64,000 bases of DNA from Dermatophagoides farinae (taxonomy: Eukaryota > Arthropoda > Arachnida > Sarcoptiformes > Pyroglyphidae), in assembly GCF_024713945.1 (NCBI RefSeq), contig NW_027461517.1, positions 372,001 to 436,000 on the forward strand. Reading direction: 5' to 3'. Both the position numbers and the translations under genes were made by a program. Below the pieces are notes generated by a model, which saw nothing but the letters and a program-made list of their open reading frames with translations, was not told the DNA's origin and made no database searches. Positions 1-10,522 of this stretch are shown here, in pieces (position 1 is the first letter of the stretch; each line of letters begins with the position of its first letter).

Positions 1-3000
1 TAACGTACAAAGCATCTATCCAGGATATGTTTTGATCTGCAGTAATTTTTTTCAAAATTCTATCAAAGGATTTATTGAGCGAATCGATTAAATAACCCTT
101 AAAAGTATTTTCAATCAAAATTATCTCATTTAGCGTCTTTGATATCAGTTCGTTTATCTTACTATTTGCTTTTCCCTCCTGCGACCGGTGTTGTAAGTAT
201 TGATTTGTCGTTTTAGAATATAACGGCGTAATATTTAATATGGTCCTAATGCTAGAATATATTGTTTCATGATTGTAAACCTTATCGGTAGCGTTATCAT
301 CGCAAATATAAACCGATAAATTTTCATTTTGAAGTTGTTTGTTTTCTGCGAGATTTTTTGACTCTTCAGATGAATCACTTGTTTCATAATCATCAATATA
401 GATGTAATTTGAAAAAGAATTGTTCGTGCCGAGCATACTTTTAAAAAACATAGATTCTGGCGAAACACTTCGAGGACTCTGCTGGTATAAACGTTCTAAA
501 TACTTCTTCTGCTGAGATTCGAAACAAGTGTTAAAGTTTTTAATTCGAATTGCCAGTTGAGAAAACACATACGTTGTCAATTTAAACTTTTGCTTAAGTA
601 AAGTGGAATAAGTAATATATTTTTCCGGTATCATGATTATGCTGTAAATAAACTCAGTCGTAGTTGTTAATGTAGCAAATGATTTATTCAAATTTTTTGT
701 TACTGATACCAAAGATACTTCAATTAAATCAACATTAAAAATAGTTCGTCGGTACTGAGTTTCTTTGATCCAGGATTTTGGTGTGTTGATACTATATTTT
801 ATATTTTGTAACAAATTCAAATGGTTAGCATTCGTCAAAAATTTTATATCCTGAGTTTTAAGTCGTTGGAACTCATCAGAAGAATATTTCGTTTCAGGCT
901 TGTCGTTAACAAAAGCTGAGTATGAAAGAAGATTTAGATTTTGTATTTTCAAAGCCAACATATTCATATTTGCATCTACTAAATAAGCAGATTCTAAGTA
1001 CGTTAGGACTGAATTGTAATAGACATCCTTAAAAATACGTAGATTCAATACGTTAAACGAATCTTTATCAAGAGCAAGCTGCATATAGTTGACGTGAAAT
1101 AAAAAGTTAGGAGAAATGTTAGTAATAATTGTTTTTGCAGAACTTTGCTGACTAAGTAAGTATTTAAAATAATAACTTCTCGATAGAAGGTAATAAAAGA
1201 TATTATAGGAGGTTGCTCCGTCAGATGTTATGCCATTGAACGGATTCTGAAATATGTTTAACTCTTTATAGTTCATGTCTTGTAGTATAATATTTTCTAT
1301 GACTATTTCTGTTAAATCTGAGTAGGTAGAATAACTCATGCAGATTTCATTAAAATTCACTAGTGTATAATTTAGTTCTTTCATGTCGCTAATATTTAGT
1401 TCTCCCCAGTTTAATTTACACTTTGATCTATCGTTTTCAAGTATTGGATCATGTTTGTAATCACTATTTAACAAATTTGAGTTTTGAGTGCTAAAATTAT
1501 AATTTTCATTGCGATAGTAAGCTTGTGCTTGATAAATCGAGTTAACTGTGTGAAGGAATATCGCTTCATTAACAATAAGGATGTATTTTTTAATGGAAGA
1601 ACTATAATGAAGTAGCGTCTTATCCATATGAATATGCACGTACTTGTCATTTATTAAGGCTTCGGGAATTAATTTATTTGCTGAGATGCAAAAATTTATC
1701 AGATCATAAATCGCTGTAAAACTAAAACCTTTTTTGCTAGTGTCGAGCTTAATATTTGGAAAATCTGTTTTAAGTAGTAAATCTACATGGCAAAGTTCAG
1801 CGTCAAAAACGAATCGGTTGCTTGCTAAGTAACTTGACCAACATTCGTGAATGTGCAATAACTCTTCATATATACAAGGGTACTTGGTAACAGGATTTTT
1901 ATGGATTTCATCAGATTTTTTTCGCAATTTCTCGTAAGTATACAAAGCTGCGTCGTTGATGGATTTTTCATAATGAGATATGCTACTGTTCAAGTAATAT
2001 TTATAAAATTTATAAACTTGTTGCATTATAACTGACCACGTTAGTAAATCACAGTCCGAGTTTGGATCTACTAGGACAGTAATATTTTTTGTGTTTCTCA
2101 CTGTGACATAAATATTACGTTTAATTAGTTGCAGTTTTATTTCACATTCCTTCAATGACAAGTATTGATACGGAAATTTATTTTCGTCATGGTCAATTAA
2201 AACAACCAAGTTTGTCATCAGCACGTTAGTTAAAAAAATATTTTGACCTATGGTCCATACGTTACAGTCCTGGCAAGTATTATCTTTTTCGATATCAATT
2301 ATAAAACGTTTAAGATGAAAACCAGCGGTCAAAGTCGTTCTGATTGGAGTATTAGTTTTATAACCTTCATCATTATTGCATTCTAAATGGATTTTGTTCA
2401 ATTTCATCAATTTAAATATGCATTTTACCTTGGAAAAAGAGGTGTTTTTCTTGTTATTTAATGAATTTACCGCTTTGATAATTGCCTGAACTAGTGCATT
2501 AAGTGAGTTCTCATTATCCTGAGGTTTATCTAGAGAATTATTTTCGTCAAAAAGCAAAGTATCGTTGAAATCAGCCGATTCATTTAAGTTCTGATTAGTA
2601 ATTTTCTTACGTGAATTTTTTTCAAAGTTCCATGATCCAAATAATAAGCAAAGGTACTCTAGTGAATTATACGAAATATTAAAACTTGTATTGTCTATGA
2701 TACAGCCTAAAACACAAGTTTTATTATCAGTGGAAATCACTTTGCAGTTAATCTGATCGATTGTGCTGATCGATTCGTGAATTTTTATTCTTACTTGTTT
2801 AATGGAAAAACTGAGTTTATCCGTATTTATGTTATAAATATCATGCAATGAAACTTCAATGGGTTGCGTATTTAAAATTTTGTCATCCTTGGTGATAGAA
2901 TGTCGCTTAATAAAATTAGCAGATAACGAAAAATCGAGTAAAATCAATAATTCATTAACTTTTATCCAGCCAGCCAAAAATAATAAAATTTTCACCAAAA

Positions 3001-3337
3001 ATTCTTGAAAAAGTTTCTTTAAGTATGAAAAACACTTAATTTTGTGTTTAGCTTTGGGAGACGAACTTTGTATGGTTGTTTCGAAAGAATATAGAAGATT
3101 TATCTTTAGTCTATTAAAAATTATTTGTCGATCAATAATATAAGGTAGCGAAATTAAACATGAATAAACAAACTTATCATGTTTAAATGGCCCAATCTTT
3201 AATAAAATGTCATGATCACTGTTTGAATTTGTAAAATAACGTAAAATTCGAGTAAAGAAGTTATGTTTGCCTTCCCAAGGTTTTTGATGATAAAGAGCGA
3301 CAATAATAAACACTATTAATGCTACATTTTTGAGCAT
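1..3337 (-). CDS. Very large membrane-anchored protein, N-terminal 1112 residues only
   Basis: Reading leftward from the ATG at 3337-3335, the frame stays open to base 1, so at least 1112 residues are present and the C-terminus lies outside the window. The first residues (MLKNVALIVFIIVALYHQ) are a short hydrophobic stretch, either a signal anchor or a signal peptide. It is followed by 'KPWEGKHNFF' and a long body rich in Asn, Ile, Leu, Ser and Lys with alternating hydrophobic stretches. I do not recognise a catalytic motif. An N-terminal membrane anchor followed by a very long beta-type body would suit a bridge-like lipid-transfer protein (SABRE/Hobbit/FMP27 or another chorein-related family), but that is inference from architecture only. 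The nearest neighbour is RPAC2 on the same strand, about 170 bases upstream of this gene's start. Coding status is certain from the length of the open frame; function is unknown. Confidence 0.8.
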   Translation of the reverse strand, partial: MLKNVALIVFIIVALYHQKPWEGKHNFFTRILRYFTNSNSDHDILLKIGPFKHDKFVYSCLISLPYIIDRQIIFNRLKINLLYSFETTIQSSSPKAKHKIKCFSYLKKLFQEFLVKILLFLAGWIKVNELLILLDFSLSANFIKRHSITKDDKILNTQPIEVSLHDIYNINTDKLSFSIKQVRIKIHESISTIDQINCKVISTDNKTCVLGCIIDNTSFNISYNSLEYLCLLFGSWNFEKNSRKKITNQNLNESADFNDTLLFDENNSLDKPQDNENSLNALVQAIIKAVNSLNNKKNTSFSKVKCIFKLMKLNKIHLECNNDEGYKTNTPIRTTLTAGFHLKRFIIDIEKDNTCQDCNVWTIGQNIFLTNVLMTNLVVLIDHDENKFPYQYLSLKECEIKLQLIKRNIYVTVRNTKNITVLVDPNSDCDLLTWSVIMQQVYKFYKYYLNSSISHYEKSINDAALYTYEKLRKKSDEIHKNPVTKYPCIYEELLHIHECWSSYLASNRFVFDAELCHVDLLLKTDFPNIKLDTSKKGFSFTAIYDLINFCISANKLIPEALINDKYVHIHMDKTLLHYSSSIKKYILIVNEAIFLHTVNSIYQAQAYYRNENYNFSTQNSNLLNSDYKHDPILENDRSKCKLNWGELNISDMKELNYTLVNFNEICMSYSTYSDLTEIVIENIILQDMNYKELNIFQNPFNGITSDGATSYNIFYYLLSRSYYFKYLLSQQSSAKTIITNISPNFLFHVNYMQLALDKDSFNVLNLRIFKDVYYNSVLTYLESAYLVDANMNMLALKIQNLNLLSYSAFVNDKPETKYSSDEFQRLKTQDIKFLTNANHLNLLQNIKYSINTPKSWIKETQYRRTIFNVDLIEVSLVSVTKNLNKSFATLTTTTEFIYSIIMIPEKYITYSTLLKQKFKLTTYVFSQLAIRIKNFNTCFESQQKKYLERLYQQSPRSVSPESMFFKSMLGTNNSFSNYIYIDDYETSDSSEESKNLAENKQLQNENLSVYICDDNATDKVYNHETIYSSIRTILNITPLYSKTTNQYLQHRSQEGKANSKINELISKTLNEIILIENTFKGYLIDSLNKSFDRILKKITADQNISWIDALYV

Positions 3338-3505
3338 TTTAGCAAAAACGGAAAGAGTCTAACTAATAAAACTATAAACTATAGATAGTTAACAAAAAAC
3401 ATTAGTAATAAAATTATAAATTTATTAAATTGCTAATCAGATTCAATAATCTATTCTATTTAATATATAATTTATATTAAGATTAATTTAAAATAACGGT
3501 TTCGA

Positions 3506-3820
3506 TCAATATTTTGACACGTTGAGTCCAAGTTCACTGTTGAACTTGTCTATAAGAGCCGATATATAAGTGATACTTTCATCAATAGCTTCGCTGAACA
3601 CTTCTGAAGCTACGTAACCATCACAAACTTGGAGTCTAAAATTGAGTTCTGACACACTCGGGTGTGGGATAGTACATCCGGCTAATTCTACGTAGTTTTT
3701 CCTATTTAGCATGTATCTTAGAAAATTTCCTAATGTATAGTTTTCATTTTCAATGATGACCGACATAGAAGTGTCCTGCTGCAATCTTCCGTCGTCTACG
3801 AGTTTGTTTATGTTGTTCAT
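3506..3820 (-). CDS. RNA polymerases I and III subunit RPAC2 (AC19)
   Basis: A 104-residue protein of the alpha-like RNA polymerase subunit family, which dimerises with RPAC1 to nucleate assembly of Pol I and Pol III. The signature 'YTLGNFLRYML' followed by 'CTIPHPSVSELNFRLQ' matches the RPB11/AC19 fold. The 'HPS' plus 'LRLQ'-type strand fits AC19 better than RPB11, which normally has 'HPL...I.I.'. The length is normal for a minimal AC19 without N-terminal extension. The start ATG is at 3820-3818; no intron is seen. It lies head-to-tail with OLA1 on the same strand, with a 64-base gap. The main alternative is RPB11 itself. Confidence 0.82.
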   Translation of the reverse strand: MNNINKLVDDGRLQQDTSMSVIIENENYTLGNFLRYMLNRKNYVELAGCTIPHPSVSELNFRLQVCDGYVASEVFSEAIDESITYISALIDKFNSELGLNVSKY

Positions 3821-3884
3821 TAATTTAAATTCATAAACAATAACTTGATTTTGTTAAGTTATAAAGCAAAAAAAATTTTTATAT

Positions 3885-5039
3885 CTATTTTTTATTTTTA
3901 GCCGGATTAAATTTAAAAAACATAATATCTCGGTTTTGCACAATATAGTCGCGACCTTTGGTTGCAACTTTTCCAGCATTTTTGACTGCTTGTTCCGAGC
4001 CAAGTTCAATTAAATCATCGTATTTTGTTACTTCTGCGCAAATAAATCCTTTTTCCATATCTGTATGAATAACTCCAGCAGCTTGTGGTGCTTTTGTACC
4101 TTCCCTGATAGTCCAGCACTTTACTTCGTCCTTACCAGTAGTGTAAAAATGAATCAACTGAAGAGTTGAGTAACCAGTTAAAATAATTTTTTGAACTGCA
4201 GAAACATGTTCCTGCAAACTGGCAGGATCTTCAATCAATGTTTTTTCATAGTCAGCACTGTATGGAATAATTGGTCCTCTCATATTTTTTTCTACCCATT
4301 CATGTATTTTTACCAAATACTTGTTCTTTTTTCGAAGATAATCTTTAATATTCATGTTGACTAGGTAGATGACTGGTTTTGCTGTTAAAAAACAATAATC
4401 ATTCAAAGCTTCGACTTCTTTTAGGGACCAGTTCGTCCTGTTGGAAATCCAATTTCCGCTTTTCAAGTGGTTGAGAAAAGTCTGTAACATTTCAAATGGA
4501 CCCGCAAGATTTTTATTTTGGCCACGATCGACAAGCTTTTTCATATCGTCGTAAAGCTTCTGACATCTATCAAGATCTTTCAAACGTAACTCATCATATA
4601 TAATTTGGAGATCGTTAACTGGATTTACAGCACCTTCTGAATGAACAATATTGTCTTCATCAAAAGCTCGAACTACGTGAAAAATACCGTCTACTTGCTG
4701 AATGTGCGATAAAAAAGAATTACCAAGTCCTTCACCTTTATGCGCTCCTTTTACTAATCCGGCGATATCCATAATAGATAAAGTTGCGCTGACTTGACTT
4801 TTAGGCTGATAGATCCTACAGAGATTATCAAAATGTTCGTCCGGAACACTTATTCGAGCAAGATTCGGTTCGAGAGTACAAAATGGATAGTTCTCTGCTG
4901 GTACTGAAAGCTTTGATAAGAAATTAAACGTTGTTGATTTTCCAACGTTAGGCAACCCGACTAGCCCCATTTTTAGAGTCCCTTTCGGCCTACCTAACAA
5001 AATTGTTGAAGCTGCTTTTTCTTTTTTAGCAATAGACAT
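3885..5039 (-). CDS. OLA1: Obg-like ATPase/GTPase OLA1 (YchF family)
   Basis: A 384-residue YchF-family P-loop NTPase linked to translation and stress control. The G1 motif 'GLPNVGKST' is near residue 28, the G3 'DIAGLVKGA' is present, and the C-terminal TGS domain ends in the family motif with 'GRDYIVQNRDIMFFKFN'. The ATG at 5039 is preferred over an upstream non-ATG extension because it gives the family N-terminus 'MSIAKKEK'. The G4 position reads 'NMNIKDYLRKKN' where animal and fungal OLA1 have N-x-x-E (for example 'NLSEKDYIRKK'), so the acidic residue that sets nucleotide preference is replaced by Ile. It is divergent with SPT6: 167 bases separate the two starts. Confidence 0.95.
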   Translation of the reverse strand: MSIAKKEKAASTILLGRPKGTLKMGLVGLPNVGKSTTFNFLSKLSVPAENYPFCTLEPNLARISVPDEHFDNLCRIYQPKSQVSATLSIMDIAGLVKGAHKGEGLGNSFLSHIQQVDGIFHVVRAFDEDNIVHSEGAVNPVNDLQIIYDELRLKDLDRCQKLYDDMKKLVDRGQNKNLAGPFEMLQTFLNHLKSGNWISNRTNWSLKEVEALNDYCFLTAKPVIYLVNMNIKDYLRKKNKYLVKIHEWVEKNMRGPIIPYSADYEKTLIEDPASLQEHVSAVQKIILTGYSTLQLIHFYTTGKDEVKCWTIREGTKAPQAAGVIHTDMEKGFICAEVTKYDDLIELGSEQAVKNAGKVATKGRDYIVQNRDIMFFKFNPAKNKK

Positions 5040-5206
5040 GATATTCACAGATTTTGCAATTTTCAATATTTGTTAAAAAAAAATTCTAATGCTGTAATTG
5101 CATATAATTATACTTTTGTTAAGTTAATCGTTATTCCCGAAGAGTTAGAAATTTTACAATTTTATATATCTAGATAGAATTTTCTGCAGTTATCGTTCTT
5201 TAGTTA

Positions 5207-8200
5207 ATGGACTATTCACAAAATCCATTCGATATAAATAAGCTTTATGCTATAGATGATGTTGAAATTGAGAATGATGATGTTGACATCGAACAATATG
5301 TGTCTGACTCGCTAGGATTTAATTCAGATGAAGACCAAAAGTTCTTGTTTGAAAAAAACGAATCAACGGAGCAAAAAGATTACACTGATGGAATCACATT
5401 CGATGATGATAATGAAGAATTATCGATTAAATCATTATGTGAAAAATATTTTGGTTCGAATTTAGAAGCGCTGAAGCGATGCCTTAATAATGAAGGGGTA
5501 GGCAACGAGATTTCGAATTTATTAGTAATCGATAAAGTGAATTTGTCATCTGATGAACCGAAACACTCGATCTATATGAAAAACGAGATTAAACTTAAAG
5601 AACCGAAGATTAAAATTTCAAAAGATGATATTGAAAAACTTACTGCGTACCTAGTAAACAAATTAAAGTCTTTCATCCATGAAGGCTCCTATAATTATAA
5701 AGAATTTGTTTCAGAAACTGCCAACCTAAGCTATTTTACTGAATTCCCCATGCACCAGCTATTCGACGAAGCTAAACAAAGGGAAAGGTACGATAAAGTT
5801 CATAAAAATTCTGGTATCCCTCATAAAAAAGAGTTTGACGGAGAAGAATTTATATTTTTCCCCAAGAATAGGACAATATATCAAGACATAATGTTAGCTA
5901 CAACTCGATTCTTGAATTTTTTACTAGTTGAAGATTTAGAACTACCTTACATAATTGTCCATAAAGGAAATTATTTATTTCCTCCGCTAACTTTGGATGT
6001 TTTATACTTATTTAATGACTGGCATTACGAATACTTCCAGAGATGTACGACGATTCAAAATATAACTAGGACATTAATTGAGCACCATCTAGATACTAAT
6101 GAACTCAGTTCGTTAATCAGTGATACGCTTAACAATAATCAGCTTTTGATTATAAGCAAATATTTCTCAACGTTTGAATCTTTGCAATCTTGCGATGAAA
6201 ATGACAAGAAACAGTCTACGTGTACGAAAAAAGAAATTTACTATCACAAACTACATAGTGTCGCAAAAATACTTAATGTTTCTGAGTATTTTGAGTTTTC
6301 AAATAAATATCTCGCTCTAAACCATAACTATAACGTTAAGATTCAGTATTTTATAGACTTGATCGTCAAAGAAAAAATTACGACTAGAGATCAGTTATTA
6401 AATTTAATGAGTGAATATAACTTTGACAACTTTGCAAATAATATACCTGAAAAGCTGGACATATACAGTACTGAAGAAGAAGCGCCAGCTCAACTGCAAA
6501 ATTATTTTTCTTCTTTGTTACGCAACGACAATAAAGTACCGAATATTTATAATATCATTGTAAGATACGAAGCTGAAAAGATGGCCTTGAATCCTGTAAT
6601 AAAAACTTTCATTTTCCTATTTCTAATTGACAACTCTTTTATCAGTACGTTTCCTTCTTACGATAAAGCGTATCCTAGCTCACGAGTGAATTCCATTGAC
6701 TGGCTAAAGTCTAAATTTTACAGAATGCCCTTAAAAACATTTACAGAAAGAGCGTCAATACGTGATTTACACAGAATTTTTGGCCATTATATGGAAATTG
6801 CCGATACAAAATATTGCATCAATACCATGGAGGTAATCATTGAGGAATATCTAAATTTCAATCGTTCGTTTTTGTTGTATCTCAAAGATCAAGCAGAACA
6901 AAAAAACATAGCGGTTGTAATACATCCGTTTACGACTTTTGAAGAGAACCAAGTATCTAAGAATTTGACTTTATTGAAATCGAATAAGCATCAAAATCAA
7001 GCAAAGTATATTAACGATTTAGAATCAATTCTTTCTAGTGACTCCATAGACAAAGAGTTAATAAATGTTATGATTGATTTGCTCATGTTTCAATTTAATA
7101 TATGTACAAACGAATCTGATACGCTATGGAGCCATTTCATAAGAAAAATCGTTTCAACAGCTGTTACCGATTTTCTTCTTTCTCGAATTAAGCAAGACGT
7201 TTTGTCATACTACACAGCTTGTGCGCAGAGTTCATTAGAAGTAGCTTATAACAAGCAGTTAAATATATTGTTTTCTGTGTCGCCATCAACTAGGTTATTT
7301 ATTTCGTCCATGCCTACGCGTTTAAATCCAGCTCTTACAATGTTTCGATTTCCTGATTTCAGTCAAATAAGTAACAAATGGCTAGATAATGTTATTGAAC
7401 AGTTTGCTAAATTAGCAACTGAAACTGACACAAATAAAGAAACGGAATTAGATAATAGGCTTTTGCTAGATATTCCGACCAAGTCCACACCGTGTGTGAC
7501 ATGTTTAAAAATTGCGGGTAACAGAAAGTCAGTTGAAATCGTTTACTCGAGAGAATTCGGTCAGCTAACATCGTATTTTACCGTAGATGATGTCGTTGCT
7601 GATTTAGAAAAAAACTCTTCCCATAGTTCGAGAAGCGAAAGTCGAACTTGGATCGAACTGTTGAAAATATTGACTGGACATAAATACAGAGCTAACATAG
7701 TTATTGTTTTGTTAACGTCAAACACTTCTATTTTACTGTATGAAGCCATTAAGCAATATTCGAGAACGGTAAATTCGGCTGTTATTAACTGGCAAAATAT
7801 TTTGTTAGACAGTAGACTATTTGAATGTGCTACTAAAGAAACATTATTTTTAAACTCTAGTTCTGACTACCCGCTTTATGTCTTGTCGTGTTTAAGCGCG
7901 ATTAGATACGTTATTGATCCAGGTGTTGAATTGGCTTGTTTAAGAAATCAAATAATTAAACACCAATTACATATATTTCAAGATTATATATCCGAAAGTC
8001 GGCGTTACAAATTGTTAGATGAAAAATTAACTAGATATATTAGCTTAAATGGGTATTATTTAAATAGAGGTGTTAATTTTGCTCATTACCGGCCTGCCTT
8101 AAAATTTGTCTGTGGTTTCAACGAAGAATCTGCGAATTACTTATTTAGTATTTTAAAAGAACCGATATGCTCAAGAAAAGAACTTCTTGGCACTATTTTT

Positions 8201-9691
8201 TCTGAAAATGTTTATAATTTAACATCTTCATTTATTAGGTTTTGCCTTTTCGATAAATTCTACACTGTTAATAATTATTTAGATTGCTTATGTATCGAGC
8301 CTGTCAACGAATATTCCAAAGTTTACGAGATGCTTGAAGTTTGTGAGTTTGCTGACAAAATTTCGACGCCAACAAAAATTGCGGAAGCAGTAGTTGAGTT
8401 GGCTAATAATCTCGATGAACTAGATCTCGAACAATATGCTTACTTAATGATGGAATCTGGTGCTTACGCAGCCTTGCCATTACTTCAACGGTTAAAAAAC
8501 GAATTGATATATTTCTATAATTCGCAGAATTATTATGCCCCTGGTTATTCCATGGGGCGGGCGTATTTGTCACTTGTCGGAAACAGTTACACGCTATTTC
8601 CAGGTAGTCAGTTTTTTGTGCAGCTAAATCGAAATTTATTTACTATACTCAATACGGAATTAAAAGTTGATTATAAAGGAGATACGCCAAGCGGTTTTTC
8701 ATCTCAACAGGACGCAGACGTAGTTACACCTTTTTTACTTGATTTTGCTTATAATGCTTGTAAGCTCATTGTTTCTGCGGATCCAAGATATCTCAAAGAA
8801 TTATTTAGTTTTTACACTATTCGTAGCACTTTCAATTTTGACAAATGGCTGCCTTCTGCTGAGGAAGAGATAAATGCGTTTTTGTTCCCTGACATTAGTG
8901 GAAATGCAAATTCCCAAAAAGAAAAACGAGTTAAAAAAAGAGTTATTATTTCTAAGTATATAACGGCGAAGACGCCAAAAATTATACTTCAAGAATTTCA
9001 CGCGCAGAAACCGCTGGAAAGTGTTTCTTCCCGTTCATACATTGCTGTAGCGGAGCAAGCAGGTGTACTTGGAATGTATCTTTTAATATATCCTAAACCT
9101 TTTAGATACAAAGCTTTAAAGATACATGAGGACGTAACTAAATATGACAACGAACTCGGAAATAAGTTGTCTATTGGAAGCACAACGTGCAACTCTATTC
9201 CTGAATTAATGTCGACTCTTGCATATCCATTTTTACAATATTGTGATCAGGTTGTACGTCATCCAAAGTTTATAAACGATAAAAATTATGAAGATTATAC
9301 AAAAATGATTAATTCAAGAAGCGAAGCGGATAAAATTAACACTTGGAATATAATATTTGATTATTCCTTTAATTCTCTGAACTCTTTGATGGAAAGGTTT
9401 TTAATTTGCGTCGCAGGATTAGACCAGAAAACCAAAAAGATAATTATATCAAAGGATATAATATTAACGTTTCCGCACGGATATAGCATCCTTGGCCAGA
9501 ATTTTGGAGATTTTCGTTCTTTAGTCCATTGGTATAAGAGCCACGGTTTTTTAAACAGGAAGCAGTATATTTACCAGTTAGTCAAACAAGTTAAGCCCTC
9601 TTCAAATGTTATTCAGCCTCCATCGGTTGGTCAGCAGCCAACAATTAAAGCGGCTTACCAAGAAATAGATGAAGATGTGTTTGAAATGTAA
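5207..9691 (+). CDS. SPT6: Transcription elongation factor SPT6
   Basis: A 1494-residue histone chaperone and elongation factor that travels with RNA polymerase II. An acidic N-terminus (about residues 1-85, with 'DSLGFNSDEDQ') precedes the Tex-like core. A YqgF/RNase H-like segment starts near residue 757. 'DPGVELACLRNQII' lies near 904, and the helix-hairpin-helix region near 950-990 contains 'LNRGVNFAHYRPALKFVCG', matching the SPT6 'VN.A..HP....L..VCGLG' block. The C-terminal tandem SH2 region (about 1260-1470) contains 'SSRSYIAVAEQAGVLGMYLL', a degenerate version of the phosphopeptide pocket segment, and ends with 'LVHWYK'. Human SPT6 is 1726 residues, so this is somewhat short. No introns are seen. 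Confidence 0.9.
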   Translation: MDYSQNPFDINKLYAIDDVEIENDDVDIEQYVSDSLGFNSDEDQKFLFEKNESTEQKDYTDGITFDDDNEELSIKSLCEKYFGSNLEALKRCLNNEGVGNEISNLLVIDKVNLSSDEPKHSIYMKNEIKLKEPKIKISKDDIEKLTAYLVNKLKSFIHEGSYNYKEFVSETANLSYFTEFPMHQLFDEAKQRERYDKVHKNSGIPHKKEFDGEEFIFFPKNRTIYQDIMLATTRFLNFLLVEDLELPYIIVHKGNYLFPPLTLDVLYLFNDWHYEYFQRCTTIQNITRTLIEHHLDTNELSSLISDTLNNNQLLIISKYFSTFESLQSCDENDKKQSTCTKKEIYYHKLHSVAKILNVSEYFEFSNKYLALNHNYNVKIQYFIDLIVKEKITTRDQLLNLMSEYNFDNFANNIPEKLDIYSTEEEAPAQLQNYFSSLLRNDNKVPNIYNIIVRYEAEKMALNPVIKTFIFLFLIDNSFISTFPSYDKAYPSSRVNSIDWLKSKFYRMPLKTFTERASIRDLHRIFGHYMEIADTKYCINTMEVIIEEYLNFNRSFLLYLKDQAEQKNIAVVIHPFTTFEENQVSKNLTLLKSNKHQNQAKYINDLESILSSDSIDKELINVMIDLLMFQFNICTNESDTLWSHFIRKIVSTAVTDFLLSRIKQDVLSYYTACAQSSLEVAYNKQLNILFSVSPSTRLFISSMPTRLNPALTMFRFPDFSQISNKWLDNVIEQFAKLATETDTNKETELDNRLLLDIPTKSTPCVTCLKIAGNRKSVEIVYSREFGQLTSYFTVDDVVADLEKNSSHSSRSESRTWIELLKILTGHKYRANIVIVLLTSNTSILLYEAIKQYSRTVNSAVINWQNILLDSRLFECATKETLFLNSSSDYPLYVLSCLSAIRYVIDPGVELACLRNQIIKHQLHIFQDYISESRRYKLLDEKLTRYISLNGYYLNRGVNFAHYRPALKFVCGFNEESANYLFSILKEPICSRKELLGTIFSENVYNLTSSFIRFCLFDKFYTVNNYLDCLCIEPVNEYSKVYEMLEVCEFADKISTPTKIAEAVVELANNLDELDLEQYAYLMMESGAYAALPLLQRLKNELIYFYNSQNYYAPGYSMGRAYLSLVGNSYTLFPGSQFFVQLNRNLFTILNTELKVDYKGDTPSGFSSQQDADVVTPFLLDFAYNACKLIVSADPRYLKELFSFYTIRSTFNFDKWLPSAEEEINAFLFPDISGNANSQKEKRVKKRVIISKYITAKTPKIILQEFHAQKPLESVSSRSYIAVAEQAGVLGMYLLIYPKPFRYKALKIHEDVTKYDNELGNKLSIGSTTCNSIPELMSTLAYPFLQYCDQVVRHPKFINDKNYEDYTKMINSRSEADKINTWNIIFDYSFNSLNSLMERFLICVAGLDQKTKKIIISKDIILTFPHGYSILGQNFGDFRSLVHWYKSHGFLNRKQYIYQLVKQVKPSSNVIQPPSVGQQPTIKAAYQEIDEDVFEM

Positions 9692-9816
9692 CCTTTATTA
9701 CGTAATAGCGGAATGCTATTAAACCACTGATAATTAAAGCTGACTATCACTAAATTTTGTGAATATAAATATAGATAGGAAGTAACTGTATATAAGCAAA
9801 TTTTTCAGCTTGATAC

Positions 9817-10197
9817 TTAACAAATAACTTCTTTGTATTTTTCAACGGCTTTTCGACCTTCGTTCATAGCGTGGTTTCCTAACTCACCAGGGAACTGTAA
9901 ACGAACACTGGTTTGAATTTCAGCTGCGCTGAGTGTACGCTTTTTATTGTATTGGGCGAGTCTAATGGCTTCCATGGCAATACGGTCGAAAATATCGTTA
10001 ATTAAACTGTTCATGATAGCCATCGACTTTTTGCTAAGCCCAATTTCAGGTTGGACCTGTCTAAGGACTTTGTAAATGTAAATACCAAAAGTTTCTCCTC
10101 TCTTTCTTTTCTTTTTTCTTTCAACATGAGCACTCATCGTTTTGGATGGTTGCTTTCGCACCATAGCAACCTTTTTGACAGCAGATTCTGATATCAT
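9817..10197 (-). CDS. Histone H2B
   Basis: A 126-residue core histone forming nucleosomes with H2A. The fold is unmistakable: '[20 protein letters not shown]', '[16 protein letters not shown]', '[18 protein letters not shown]' and '[16 protein letters not shown]'. The N-terminal tail is basic and short. The C-terminus ends '...KEVIC' rather than the usual 'KFTSSK'-type tail. It is intronless. It is tail-to-tail with SPT6 and shares a 325-base divergent region with uL14. The ATG at 10197 is the first in frame; a start at the later in-frame Met (MVRKQPSKT) would remove 11 residues and is possible. Confidence 0.97.
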   Translation of the reverse strand: MISESAVKKVAMVRKQPSKTMSAHVERKKKRKRGETFGIYIYKVLRQVQPEIGLSKKSMAIMNSLINDIFDRIAMEAIRLAQYNKKRTLSAAEIQTSVRLQFPGELGNHAMNEGRKAVEKYKEVIC

Positions 10198-10522
10198 TGT
10201 TTAATTCTTTGGTATGCTTTAATATGTGGAGCTCTATTTATATTTGATATTGATGATCAATAAGATGTTAGAAATAATAAAAAATTATAAAAACTAAAAT
10301 TTTAGAGCTATAAAAAAATTTTAATTATCATGAAAAACAAATTTCGCATCTTCCAATAAAGTTAAATTTATCATATTTGTAGAAACCTCAATTATATTAG
10401 TTTAAAAGCGTCAATTTTTTTAGTTTATACCGTGCATTTTTATGTAGATAATATGGAATAATTAGACAAAACATTTAAAATATTTTCGTTTAGAAGCTAG
10501 GCCATATTGCTTTGTGTAAAAG
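10198..10522. promoter_or_regulatory. Divergent intergenic region between H2B and uL14
   Basis: These 325 bases separate two highly expressed genes transcribed away from each other, so both core promoters and 5' UTRs must lie here. The region is strongly AT-rich with several A and T runs. I see no coding frame, TATA box at a convincing position or repeated motif. Confidence 0.5.

Noticed and set aside
5040-5066. Upstream non-ATG extension of OLA1, and similar extensions of NAT10, PCNA, DPH6, NAC-alpha, ZNHIT3 and the KH gene
   Set aside because: These extensions begin with TTG or GTG; the first in-frame ATG gives the conserved family N-terminus or a sensible start, so the ATG was chosen in each case.
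7561-7749. Open frames antisense to SPT6 here and at 8801-9192
   Set aside because: They lie wholly inside the well-supported SPT6 coding sequence, encode no recognisable domain and look like chance frames opposite codons of a long gene.
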